From JABMRP01 sp964444795 (GTDB lineage: Bacteria; Planctomycetota; Planctomycetia; Pirellulales; Thermoguttaceae): DNA of 38,114 nucleotides. The DNA lies in contig CAYUIQ010000062.1 in assembly GCA_964444795.1 (NCBI GenBank), forward strand, positions 1-38,114, read 5' to 3'. Made by a program: the position numbers and the translations under genes. The first letter of the stretch is position 1, and each line of letters opens with the position of its first letter. Under the pieces are notes generated by a model that was not told where the DNA came from, did no database searches, and saw only the letters and a program-made list of their open reading frames with translations. Shown here in pieces: positions 8,106 through 16,168 of this stretch.

Positions 8106-9125
8106 GTGGCAATTCGCGTTGGTGTCAATGGTTTCGGCCGAATCGGCCGGTTGGTATTCCGAGGCTTGATGGCCAGGCCGGACGTTTTTGAAGTGGTGGG
8201 AATCAATGACCTCACCAGCAACCAGATGCTGGCCACCCTGTTGAAATACGACAGCGTTCACGGCCGCTATCCGGACGCGGTGGGATTCGACGACGAAAAT
8301 CTGATCGTCGGTGGCAAGAAGATCAAGGCCATGGCCGTTCGCAACCCGACCGAACTGCCTTGGGGCGAGCTGGGCGCGCAAGTCGTCCTGGAGAGCACGG
8401 GCGTGTTTCGCGCTCCGTCGACCGACGACAAGCCCGGCTACGACGCCCACCTGAAAGCGGGCGCCAAGAAGGTCGTCATCAGCGCTCCGGCCAAGGGCCC
8501 GGACCTGGTCACGTGCGTTTTGGGTGTCAACGACGACATCCTCAAGCCCGAGCATACGTGCATCTCCAATGCAAGCTGCACGACCAACTGCCTGGCCCCG
8601 GTCGCCAAAGTGCTCAACGACACGTTTGGCATCGTCAAGGGCCTGATGACCACGGTCCACTCGTACACCAACGATCAGGTCGTGCAGGACTTCCCGCACA
8701 AAGACCCGTATCGTGCCCGGGCCGCCGGCGTGAACATCATCCCGACCAGCACCGGAGCCGCCGCGGCGGTCGGGCTGGTCATTCCCGAGTTGCAGGGCAA
8801 GCTGAGCGGTATGTCGCTTCGCGTACCCACGCCGACGGGAAGCTGCGTCGATCTGACCGCGGAGATGGCCAAGCCGGTTACCGCCGATGCGGTCAATGCG
8901 GCGATGAAGGAAGCGGCCGAAGGCCCGCTCAAGGGCATCCTCAAGTACACCGAGGACCCGATCGTCCTGGCCGACATCGTTCACGATCCCCACAGCTCGG
9001 TCTTCGCCGGTCCCTGGACCACGGTGATGGGCGACAACATGCTGAAGATCCTCAGTTGGTACGACAACGAATGGGGCTATAGCTGCCGCAGCGTCGACCT
9101 GATCGAGAAGATCGCCACCATGTAG
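8106..9125 (+). CDS. gap: Glyceraldehyde-3-phosphate dehydrogenase, type I
   Basis: The start is GTG at 8106, with AAGGAG at 8092-8097 and an 8-base gap. This gives the standard N-terminus (AIRVGVNGFGRIGR) and 339 residues; the frame runs upstream but has no support. The enzyme oxidises glyceraldehyde-3-phosphate to 1,3-bisphosphoglycerate with NAD in glycolysis and the reverse in gluconeogenesis. The Rossmann fold starts at residue 5. Asp35 in GINDLT points to NAD rather than NADP. The catalytic cysteine is Cys158 in SNASCTTN and the partner His is His185 in TTVHSYTNDQ. NEWGYS near the C-terminus is complete. It is a single-gene unit with its own promoter (TATAAT) and a strong terminator hairpin at 9177-9214. 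Confidence 0.98.
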   Translation: MAIRVGVNGFGRIGRLVFRGLMARPDVFEVVGINDLTSNQMLATLLKYDSVHGRYPDAVGFDDENLIVGGKKIKAMAVRNPTELPWGELGAQVVLESTGVFRAPSTDDKPGYDAHLKAGAKKVVISAPAKGPDLVTCVLGVNDDILKPEHTCISNASCTTNCLAPVAKVLNDTFGIVKGLMTTVHSYTNDQVVQDFPHKDPYRARAAGVNIIPTSTGAAAAVGLVIPELQGKLSGMSLRVPTPTGSCVDLTAEMAKPVTADAVNAAMKEAAEGPLKGILKYTEDPIVLADIVHDPHSSVFAGPWTTVMGDNMLKILSWYDNEWGYSCRSVDLIEKIATM

Positions 9126-9176
9126 TCCGCACACCCGGCCCGACTCTGCCGAGCTGGCCGTAATGCAGAAACTCGC

Positions 9177-9214
9177 AAGGGCATCGATCCGCCGGATCGG
9201 TGCCCTTGTTTATT
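9177..9214 (+). terminator. Intrinsic terminator of the GAPDH gene
   Basis: AAGGGCATCGATCCG (9177-9191) pairs with CGGATCGGTGCCCTT (9193-9207) at 14 of 15 positions, followed by GTTTATT. It sits 50 bp after the GAPDH stop and ends 4 bp before the ATG at 9219. Confidence 0.82.
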
Positions 9215-9218
9215 GCCC

Positions 9219-9824
9219 ATGAACGTCCTCGCTCTGGAACCCTATTACGGCGGCAGCCATCGGGCGTTTCTCGACGGCTGGGTCCGCCACAGCCGGCATC
9301 GGTGGACCGTGTTGACCTTGCCGGCGCGGAAATGGAAATGGCGGATGCGGCACGCGGCGGTTACGCTTGCCGATAGGGCGCGGGAACACCGGTCCGATGG
9401 CGAAGCGTGGGACGTGTTGGTCACATCCGACATGCTCCCGCTGGCCGAGTTTCTCGGACTGGTCGATCGGACGGTTCGCGATCTGCCCTCGGTCGTCTAC
9501 TTCCACGAAAATCAACTCACCTATCCCGTGCGGCGCGACGACCCGCGCGATCTGCACTTCGCGATGGCCAACATGACGACGGCCCTGGCCGCCGGGCAAG
9601 TCTGGTTCAACTCGGCCTACCATCGCGATTCGTTCCTCGATGCATTGGCCGGGCTGCTGGCGCAAATGCCCGATTACCAGATGCCCGTCAGAGAGGAATC
9701 TTCCGCTTCTGGTCAGAATTTCCGGTTTCCTGTGGACATGGGAGGTACCGCGAGAATACCCTGGAAGTGGGGTAGATGCGAGTCACGGTTGCGAGCGGCG
9801 TGTTCTATGGGGCGGTCAGCTTGA
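9219..9824 (+). pseudogene. Truncated DUF3524 glycosyltransferase (tRNA-queuosine mannosyltransferase-like)
   Basis: From the ATG at 9219 the first ~155 residues match the N-terminal half of DUF3524 proteins: EPYYGGSHRAFLDGW, TLPARKWKWRMR, TSDMLPLAEFLGL, YFHENQLTYPV and VWFNSAYHRDSFLDAL. Members of this family (QTMAN/GTDC1-like) attach mannose to queuosine in tRNA. Homology stops at LAQMPDYQMP (about 9685). The remaining frame to 9824 is unrelated filler, and the usual C-terminal GT-B half with its nucleotide-sugar site is absent in all frames nearby. The gene is therefore cut, not frameshifted, and should be inactive. The break coincides with the left edge of the AT-richer island. Confidence 0.85.
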
Positions 9825-9925
9825 GGTTGAGCCGTGTTGCTGGTTTCCCATATCCGGCAATTTAGCCTGTTCACGTGACCGAGCGAGGGAGGCAGATCGG
9901 CAACCATGCGGTTTTGGAGAGCATC

Positions 9926-11497
9926 ATGAGCAGCGATAGCCAGCGGGCACCTAGCATAGGGAAAGACAGCTACACCACGAGGCTGACGGCCGCGGAAAAG
10001 GGCACCGGTGCCGGCTCGCGATGGATTGCCTTCCGCCTACTGCTTGGGGTCTCGCTGGTCGCGTGTGGTGCAGCCGTCTACTGCTGGTATCTTTGGAGCG
10101 TCACGGCCCGTGCCTGCGTGCAGACCTACATTTATAAGCAGGAGTCCATGCTGCTCGCGGCCGAAACGTGGCAGGACTATTTCTCGGGGCTCGATATCTC
10201 TTCGTTCTCGGCACTCATTCTGGCCTTCTTCTTTACGCGCCTGGCCTACACGGGCATCAGGAACACGCTTTGGAAACGGCGTAAGGACGGCAAAGCATAC
10301 TACGATCACGCATACGATGCCGTTCTCTTTCCGGAACACTTCGAGTTGCTGTGCATCCGATTCGGTCTGTTGGGCACGCTTCTCAGTTTTTTGCTGGCCG
10401 CGATTTCACAGATGTCAAATCGGGGAGCCGACAAGTTGGCGGACAATATGTTCCTGTTGTTGTGCGCTAGCTTGGTTTCCACGTTCGTTGGCACTCTGGT
10501 CGCCTACGTGGCGCTACCGCCGCTCAACTGGCTCAACGACCGGGCAACCGGAATTCACCAAAAAGGTCTCACGGATGAAGAATCGACCACCGAGGAGTTC
10601 TTCCGGCAACTCGACCGAACCAGCCAGCGGCTTGCCGAATTTGAATCGGCCACCACCGCGCTCTCCGGAGCGGCGACTGGAGTGATCCAGTTCCAGACAG
10701 CGGCCGCCGAGGGTTCCGAGGACTTTCGCAAGATGGCCCACCTTCTCACAAAGGTAACGGAGTTGCTTGGGGCGTCGAATAAGTCCACCGATGATCTGGC
10801 CGAGCGGATGCAGGATTACGAGAAGCGCAGCGGTCAGGTGGTTCGGCAGATTCACGACTTCGCTCGTGAGCTCAAGAAACCGTTGGATCGGATGTTCAGG
10901 GCCGCGGACGCCGTCCAGAAATCTGCCCTTGCCGGAGGCAATACACACCAGGAGCTGCGGTTGATGGCCAAGGCCGTGCGAGATCCGCTTGAGAAGATCA
11001 CCAGTAGCAGCCACGTCACCTGGCAACTTCTTCGAGAAGTTCGCGATAGTCTCTCGCTACTTGCCAGCAGTGAAGAGCAACAGACCACCAGGATTTCAGC
11101 GGTCGCCGATCTGTTTGCCGGGCTCACGACTCTCTTGAGCCGGTTTCTCGAAAAGGCCGACTCGTTCTTGATGGACCAGCAGACGGACCCGTCCGGGGAT
11201 CGGGACATGCGCGCGGCAGTTCTGGCGATGCGCCAGCAGCTTTCGGAAATCACCGGCCAAGTGTCGGAACTGAAGAGCATGACACCGAAATCACAAAACA
11301 CCCCAAGAAAGGCTCCCGAGCATCGTGTCCTACCCGCTCCTGCAACCGGATCGCCTTCTCGGACCAAGCCCGCACGGTCGCTGTGGCGTTGGCTCTTCCC
11401 CCGCCGCCGAAGTTCCGACGGGAATGGCCCCTTTCCGGAGGACCCCCGACAGAGAACCGGCAAGCCCCGTTCGGCCGATAAGGACACGTCCTCATGA
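9926..11497 (+). CDS. TolQ/ExbB/MotA-type membrane protein with long helical tail
   Basis: The ATG at 9926 has GGAG 6 bases upstream; 523 residues. Four membrane helices lie near residues 36-58, 92-110, 143-162 and 175-198. Helix 3 contains GLLGT (147-151), the hallmark of TolQ/ExbB/MotA channel subunits. Helix 4 (SLVSTFVGTLVAYVALPPLN, 182-201) aligns without gaps to the family pattern A-L-x-x-T-x-x-G-L-x-x-A-x-P...N, keeping T, G, A and N. Residues 200-450 are predicted helical and coiled, probably cytoplasmic, and the end is basic and disordered. Family members form proton-driven pumps or motors with an ExbD/TolR/MotB partner. It is the first gene of a four-gene set and its stop overlaps the next start (ATGA). 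The long tail recalls ZorA of Zorya defence, but no ZorC/D is present. Role unknown. Confidence 0.82.
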   Translation: MSSDSQRAPSIGKDSYTTRLTAAEKGTGAGSRWIAFRLLLGVSLVACGAAVYCWYLWSVTARACVQTYIYKQESMLLAAETWQDYFSGLDISSFSALILAFFFTRLAYTGIRNTLWKRRKDGKAYYDHAYDAVLFPEHFELLCIRFGLLGTLLSFLLAAISQMSNRGADKLADNMFLLLCASLVSTFVGTLVAYVALPPLNWLNDRATGIHQKGLTDEESTTEEFFRQLDRTSQRLAEFESATTALSGAATGVIQFQTAAAEGSEDFRKMAHLLTKVTELLGASNKSTDDLAERMQDYEKRSGQVVRQIHDFARELKKPLDRMFRAADAVQKSALAGGNTHQELRLMAKAVRDPLEKITSSSHVTWQLLREVRDSLSLLASSEEQQTTRISAVADLFAGLTTLLSRFLEKADSFLMDQQTDPSGDRDMRAAVLAMRQQLSEITGQVSELKSMTPKSQNTPRKAPEHRVLPAPATGSPSRTKPARSLWRWLFPRRRSSDGNGPFPEDPRQRTGKPRSADKDTSS

Positions 11498-12570
11498 GCC
11501 GAACGATGAGCAACTCGCGATTGACGTTGCGTCGCCCCCAGCGGTCCGCTTCGAAGAAGTCCGGGATTGAGTTTGAACGGATCATGGTCCAGATTACGTT
11601 CGCCTTCGTGATCATTCTCGGCTATCTTCTATCGGTAGGGATCGATGCAAAGCAAGAACTGGCCGATGAAGTAGAGACCCTGAAAGGAGAGAATCTGGAA
11701 CTGGCTGATGATAGAACTCGCTTGGAAGGCGAGAAGCAAGAACTGGCCGCTGAGGTGGAGATCCTGGAAGGAGAGAATCTGGAACTGGCCGATGAGAAGG
11801 CTCGCCTGGAAGGAGAAACGCAAGAGCTGGCTGCTGAGGTGGAGGAACACAAGGCGCTAAACACTCTCCTGGAAGAAATCGTCACCGATTTGAAAGAGAC
11901 GGACATCGGCCAGGAACGAGAGGCTCGCATTGCGGCGCAGAAGGATGTGCAATTGCTGAAGCTCTTCCACCTCTGGGAACAACAGCGTAAAGAACTTCCG
12001 CTGGTTATATTGTTGGGACAGTTCGTCAATCCGGACTTGATTTCGCTCTCGGACGATATGGACTGTTTGCCGGCAACACCAGGTTTTCCAGAACTCGGCA
12101 AAGAAGCGGCCAAAATCTTCCCGGTGGAGGGCCAGAAAGTAAGCGCATCAGAGGTGGCACGCCTCACGACCGTCGTGCTTAAGCGAGCCGGACTAAACCC
12201 GGCAATCAGCGAACAGGAGCCGTTGTCACCCGATATCGATGCACTCCATTTTGACCGGAAGAGCGTCACTCAAGCTAATCGCCGCACGTTGGAGTTGAAA
12301 ATCTTTGCTGACTTGGAGGACGAACGCAAGAAACTCGTCAACATACAGTATGCACTTGTGGGCAAGATCGCATCTGCCCGGCAGGACAAGCTTGCCGATC
12401 TGCCCCTAACAGATGAAGCAGGAACAGAAACGGAAGAGGTTGACCTTGGTATCGCCATGCTGGAGGATGTGCTCGCTGGCTTGAAGAAGCGCATGCAACT
12501 CCTGCCCGAGGTTTTGGACCGGATACGCGGAGAGTTGGCTGACCTCGAAGCGGTCGAGAGTCCCCAATAG
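11494..12570 (+). CDS. Single-helix coiled-coil membrane protein, candidate ExbD/MotB-position partner
   Basis: The start ATG at 11494 overlaps the previous stop by 4 bp, so the two are translationally coupled; ATG at 11506 is an alternative. The product has 358 residues: a basic cytoplasmic N-terminus (1-28), one membrane helix (about 30-50, IMVQITFAFVIILGYLLSVG), then an outside part. Residues 55-130 are a coiled coil made of a 28-residue unit repeated twice plus a partial third. The rest is mixed helical and charged, without a recognisable OmpA peptidoglycan-binding motif. Position and topology match ExbD, TolR, MotB or ZorB. Unlike those, the helix has no aspartate; Gln33 or Met31 falls where the proton-carrying Asp would be. 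Function is inferred from context only. Confidence 0.75.
   Translation: MSRTMSNSRLTLRRPQRSASKKSGIEFERIMVQITFAFVIILGYLLSVGIDAKQELADEVETLKGENLELADDRTRLEGEKQELAAEVEILEGENLELADEKARLEGETQELAAEVEEHKALNTLLEEIVTDLKETDIGQEREARIAAQKDVQLLKLFHLWEQQRKELPLVILLGQFVNPDLISLSDDMDCLPATPGFPELGKEAAKIFPVEGQKVSASEVARLTTVVLKRAGLNPAISEQEPLSPDIDALHFDRKSVTQANRRTLELKIFADLEDERKKLVNIQYALVGKIASARQDKLADLPLTDEAGTETEEVDLGIAMLEDVLAGLKKRMQLLPEVLDRIRGELADLEAVESPQ
11656..11844 (+). repeat. 84-bp tandem coding repeat (28 residues, four heptads)
   Basis: Unit 1 is 11656-11739, unit 2 is 11740-11823, and a partial unit 3 runs from 11824 to about 11844. Units 1 and 2 are about 83 percent identical in DNA. Each encodes four heptads beginning ELA(D/A)EVE and containing GENLELAD and RLEGE. 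Length change by whole units keeps both the reading frame and the heptad phase. Confidence 0.85.
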
Positions 12571-12599
12571 GATTCCACGCTCACCGAAGGTACGAAGAG

Positions 12600-15428
12600 A
12601 TGTTGCGAAAACTAACGACCATCCTGTTCTTGTGTACGCTGTTCATTCTGTCCGGGCTTCCAACGGGCAAAGCGCAGGACCCGAAGCCAACATCCTCCCT
12701 GCAGGCAAAGGATTTGGCAGCCTTCCAGGCCCTGCGCACGCTGGTGGCCTCACGCCGCCATGTGCTGACCGACGAGCAGTTGGAAGACATCATCGGCAAG
12801 TATCTCAAAGAAAGCGGGAGAAGACCACCGCACGAGTTCCCGACGGCCACGGATTTGCAGGAACTACTCGACACTGATTTTGAAGCATTCTATAAGGCGA
12901 TGATAACCAAGGCAACTTCCGGACTTGATCCCGGGGGAAAACTCGGACTGGAAGACCGACTGACAAAGTACTTGGCCCAACACAAAGGAACGGAAACGGC
13001 GGCGCGAAGCCGGTATCGCAAGGACCTCGACAACGTCCTGCCGGCGAACTTGGCCGCGGCGCGGAAGGCGATTACCGATAAACAGGTGGACCAACTCACG
13101 GATGCACTGAAGAAGTATGTGGCGTCAGATAAACCGACCGCGGACGACATCGAAACGGCGTTCCGAGACGGCAGCGCTACGGTACTCGCGGATGAGATCA
13201 AGAACGAGGTTTTGCGACAGGTTGGTCCAGAACTTCTCGAAATCCTACTGGTTGACGCGGATGAGGATCTAGCCAAACGAGTGAACGACGTTGTCTCGGA
13301 CGGTATCCTGCAACTGGAAGAACAGCTTGATGTCCTCGAAAAGAAGCCGCAGTCGCATACCTTGCAGGGGATCAAGAAGGAACTGCGGGCGGGACTGGAA
13401 TCGTTGGTGGAAAAGCAACGCCCGGATCAATCAGACCCTCCGCGGAGACATTATGGCGCGTTTCCGGCGGCGGTCACGGCGATTGACAAGGAAGCGAAAG
13501 GGCATTTCGGTGATCTTGTGGCGGCTGCCGCCGATCAGGTCCTGGAGTTGGTGAAGAACGGGAGTCGAGAGCTCCCGGAGGAACACAAGAAGAGCCTTCG
13601 ACAGACCATCCTGGATGCCGGGGAACTACTCGGAGGATCCGCAGGGCCGAAGACCAAGTCTGCACACCACGAGCTCGGACAATCGCAGGATCTGCTACGG
13701 CCCAAGATTGAAGGCTGGGCGAAAGAGGGCCGGCGACAGTGGACAGCGCAGAAACTCCTAGAAGCTGCCCTGAGAGCTGCCGAAGCCACGCCACCCAAAC
13801 ACGACGAAGCCTACTCCCCTCAAGGCTTCCTGGACGACATTGTAGGCATTTCTGACTCGCTGAAATCAGAGGATTCGAACGTCGGGAAGTCCTGGATGGC
13901 GCTGAAAGACGGCCTTGCCGAGCGCTATTCAGACACGCTCCTTCCAGAAGTTCGACAAGACATTGCCGAGGAACAGGCTAAACACTACTCACCTGCATTG
14001 GTGAACGGTAAGTGGAGGGCAAGCGAGCGGGAGATTGAAAGTCTCGGACGGTTGCCGTCACGATTTGGACTGGACGAGGTATACACCCTGAATGTGTGGG
14101 CCAGTAAACCGTCGGACACGAAAGCCGTCCTCAATGAGACGTGGCAACAGTGGACGAAAAGCGCAAAACGTGAACTCGCCATTGGAGACAGTGCCTTGCG
14201 TGGGCAAGAAGGTGTCGTCAATGGACTGGAAGACGAGATGAAGACCCGCATCCGTGACGAGCCGAACAGAGACGTTGCGGATTGGGTGAGTGAGTATACT
14301 TCGCGCGTCGCCAAGACGTGGCAAGATGGATCCAGCAAAGCCGAAGAACACTACTCGGAATTGTTCATCCGTACGGATCGTCTAATTAGGCTCAAGGTTG
14401 TAGAACTCTTGGGTCGCGTCGCCAAGGAACAAGAAGAGGAGGAAAGAAGAGAAGAGAAGAGAAAGGAGGAGGAGAGAAAGAGGGAAGAAGAGAAGAGAAA
14501 GAAAGAAGAAGAACGAGCCGCCAGGCTCCGTGAAATGGCCAAGCCCCCTGAAGAGCCTCCCTCCGGGACGGGTGGAGAAGGGAACGCCGCCACGCCTGCG
14601 GAGACGGACGAATTGAATCAAGGCGGCCCATCCGCCACCGGGGATGGCAAGGCGGGTGGAGCCGAAGTGCCGCCCGTCGATGACGGCCAACCGGTGGACG
14701 AGCCGACAACGGATGCTCCCGAGGATACACAGGAACCAAACGTTGAGCAAAACGTTGTCTCGATTATTCAGAACAGGATCGTTGATGATCTCAAGCTGGA
14801 GATTTCCGAAGAGATCAAGAAGGCTATGGCGACTCAGGGAAATCAGGAAGTGTCCCAATGGGCCGACGAGTATGGCCGGCGTGCTACGACGGCGTGGAAA
14901 AAAGAGCCGCGGTCGGGGAAGTATCCAGAGCTTCTTCCTCCCGTCGTGGAACGAATCGGAAAACTGACTGCCGGGTTGCTTTCGGCCATCCAGGCGAGCA
15001 TAAGAGAGCGTGTACTGGCACGCCAGATGGCGATTGTCGAGGAGCACCGTTTCGGTACGTCTGAGACGGAGAGCATTGTGCGGAGGATCGACGACGATCC
15101 CGACGCAACCCAGTTAGAGTATGAAGCGATGTTCCTTGAGCGTGTGCTGCGTCAGTGGCAAGGTGATGAGTCCGAAGACGCCGTCCAACTGTTAAGAGAG
15201 TACCCCGATCTACTACCCGAGGTGAAGGACCTGATTCGCCTCATCGTCGCGCTGCGGATGGCGCGCAAAGCGGGCCCGACGGGCGATAACCCCACGGGCA
15301 ACAATATCGAGTTCTACCGCATGGGCTTCTGGTTTCTGCTATTTGCGATCGTTGTGATGATCGGTTGTTGGTATTGGAACGTCCGTTATCTGCGTGCGTA
15401 TATTGCTGCCCGGAGACTGGCCGATTGA
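12600..15428 (+). CDS. Large exported helical protein with C-terminal membrane anchor
   Basis: 942 residues. Residues 1-25 are a signal peptide (LTTILFLCTLFILSGLPTG, cleavage near GKAQD). The body is almost wholly helical and charged, with no family I recognise. A module recurs: NRDVADWVSEYTSRVAKTW (about 560) and NQEVSQWADEYGRRATTAW (about 750), each preceded by a similar acidic helix and followed by a Y-(S/P)-E-L-(F/L) step, with weaker relatives elsewhere. Residues about 610-640 are an unbroken run of E, K and R encoded by a polypurine tract, followed by a P/G/E/D-rich linker. One membrane helix (908-927, MGFWFLLFAIVVMIGCWYW) lies near the C-terminus, followed by a basic tail, so the body should be outside the cytoplasmic membrane. 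It starts 29 bp after the previous gene and precedes a rhomboid protease, so it is probably a structural part of the same complex. Confidence 0.75.
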   Translation: MLRKLTTILFLCTLFILSGLPTGKAQDPKPTSSLQAKDLAAFQALRTLVASRRHVLTDEQLEDIIGKYLKESGRRPPHEFPTATDLQELLDTDFEAFYKAMITKATSGLDPGGKLGLEDRLTKYLAQHKGTETAARSRYRKDLDNVLPANLAAARKAITDKQVDQLTDALKKYVASDKPTADDIETAFRDGSATVLADEIKNEVLRQVGPELLEILLVDADEDLAKRVNDVVSDGILQLEEQLDVLEKKPQSHTLQGIKKELRAGLESLVEKQRPDQSDPPRRHYGAFPAAVTAIDKEAKGHFGDLVAAAADQVLELVKNGSRELPEEHKKSLRQTILDAGELLGGSAGPKTKSAHHELGQSQDLLRPKIEGWAKEGRRQWTAQKLLEAALRAAEATPPKHDEAYSPQGFLDDIVGISDSLKSEDSNVGKSWMALKDGLAERYSDTLLPEVRQDIAEEQAKHYSPALVNGKWRASEREIESLGRLPSRFGLDEVYTLNVWASKPSDTKAVLNETWQQWTKSAKRELAIGDSALRGQEGVVNGLEDEMKTRIRDEPNRDVADWVSEYTSRVAKTWQDGSSKAEEHYSELFIRTDRLIRLKVVELLGRVAKEQEEEERREEKRKEEERKREEEKRKKEEERAARLREMAKPPEEPPSGTGGEGNAATPAETDELNQGGPSATGDGKAGGAEVPPVDDGQPVDEPTTDAPEDTQEPNVEQNVVSIIQNRIVDDLKLEISEEIKKAMATQGNQEVSQWADEYGRRATTAWKKEPRSGKYPELLPPVVERIGKLTAGLLSAIQASIRERVLARQMAIVEEHRFGTSETESIVRRIDDDPDATQLEYEAMFLERVLRQWQGDESEDAVQLLREYPDLLPEVKDLIRLIVALRMARKAGPTGDNPTGNNIEFYRMGFWFLLFAIVVMIGCWYWNVRYLRAYIAARRLAD
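14431..14513 (+). repeat. 83-nt uninterrupted polypurine tract inside a CDS
   Basis: Every base from 14431 to 14513 is A or G on the plus strand, in irregular GAA/GAG/AGA units. It encodes an E/K/R run within the 942-residue protein. Such tracts can form triplex (H-DNA) and are prone to length change. No coding need forces the complementary strand to be all pyrimidine beyond the amino-acid composition. Confidence 0.9.
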
Positions 15429-15472
15429 CGGTGAGCTCGCCCGTTCATCCGGGCAAGAGGTGAATTGCCCTC

Positions 15473-16153
15473 ATGCTGTTGCCCTTGCTCACGTCAACGA
15501 AGGTGCGCGGAGTGCCGATCGTCGTTGCCGTTCTGGTGATCGCCAACGTGGCTGTTTTCCTGGTTACGCACGAACATCTCGATACGGCCGCCCGGCGATG
15601 GGGTTTTACTCCTCCGGACTCGGCCGGTTCATTTGGCGAATACTTGTCCGATCCCCGCTTGCTGCTGACCGTGTGGACTCACGCATTTCTCCATGGCGGC
15701 TGGCTTCACTTGATCGGAAACGTTTGGTTCCTCTGCGTATTCGGAATTGCGTTGGAGTCGCGAATCGGCAGCCTGCGGTTCGCCCTGCTGTATGCCATCT
15801 TCGCCGGCGTCGCGGTCGTCGTTCACGCCCTGATGCAGGCGGGCCCCATCCGTCCGGTCATCGGAGCCAGCGGGGCGATATCAGGATTGCTCGGCTGCTA
15901 TCTGATCTTGGAGCCGCGAAGCCGCGTGTTATCGATATTCTTCGTCGGCGTCCCTCTCTTCCTAACGGAAGTGCCCAGTCTCTTTTACGTAGCCGTCTGG
16001 TTGATCGTCCAGATTGACGGCATTCAGACTCGGTTCCTGACCGGACCGGATTGCGCGAATGTCGCCTGGTGGGCTCATCTCGGAGGCTTTGCCGCGGGGA
16101 TGGCAGTGGGAGGTGGATTATGTCTTGCCCGAGGATACGGCAGAGCCGGCTGA
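15473..16153 (+). CDS. Rhomboid family intramembrane serine protease
   Basis: 226 residues with six membrane helices. Family motifs are intact: HAFLHGGWLHLIGNVWFL with the oxyanion-side His79 and Asn83, the nucleophile Ser133 in GASGAISG, and the base His202 in AHLGGFAAG. The enzyme should therefore be active and cut membrane helices of partner proteins within the bilayer. AGAGGTG upstream of the ATG at 15473 serves as ribosome binding site. The gene follows 44 bp after the anchored 942-residue protein on the same strand and closes the four-gene set, so that anchor is a natural candidate substrate (inference). A general housekeeping rhomboid carried along by chance is the alternative. Confidence 0.92.
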   Translation: MLLPLLTSTKVRGVPIVVAVLVIANVAVFLVTHEHLDTAARRWGFTPPDSAGSFGEYLSDPRLLLTVWTHAFLHGGWLHLIGNVWFLCVFGIALESRIGSLRFALLYAIFAGVAVVVHALMQAGPIRPVIGASGAISGLLGCYLILEPRSRVLSIFFVGVPLFLTEVPSLFYVAVWLIVQIDGIQTRFLTGPDCANVAWWAHLGGFAAGMAVGGGLCLARGYGRAG

Positions 16154-16168
16154 AGACTGAGGGGGATG

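Noticed and set aside
7950..9134. 394-residue open frame on minus
   Set aside because: Antisense to GAPDH, including its promoter; composition is typical of a shadow frame.
9926..16153. Calling the island a Zorya anti-phage system
   Set aside because: Only the first two genes resemble ZorA/ZorB in layout; ZorC, ZorD or ZorE are absent, the partner has no Asp in its helix and no OmpA-like domain is visible.
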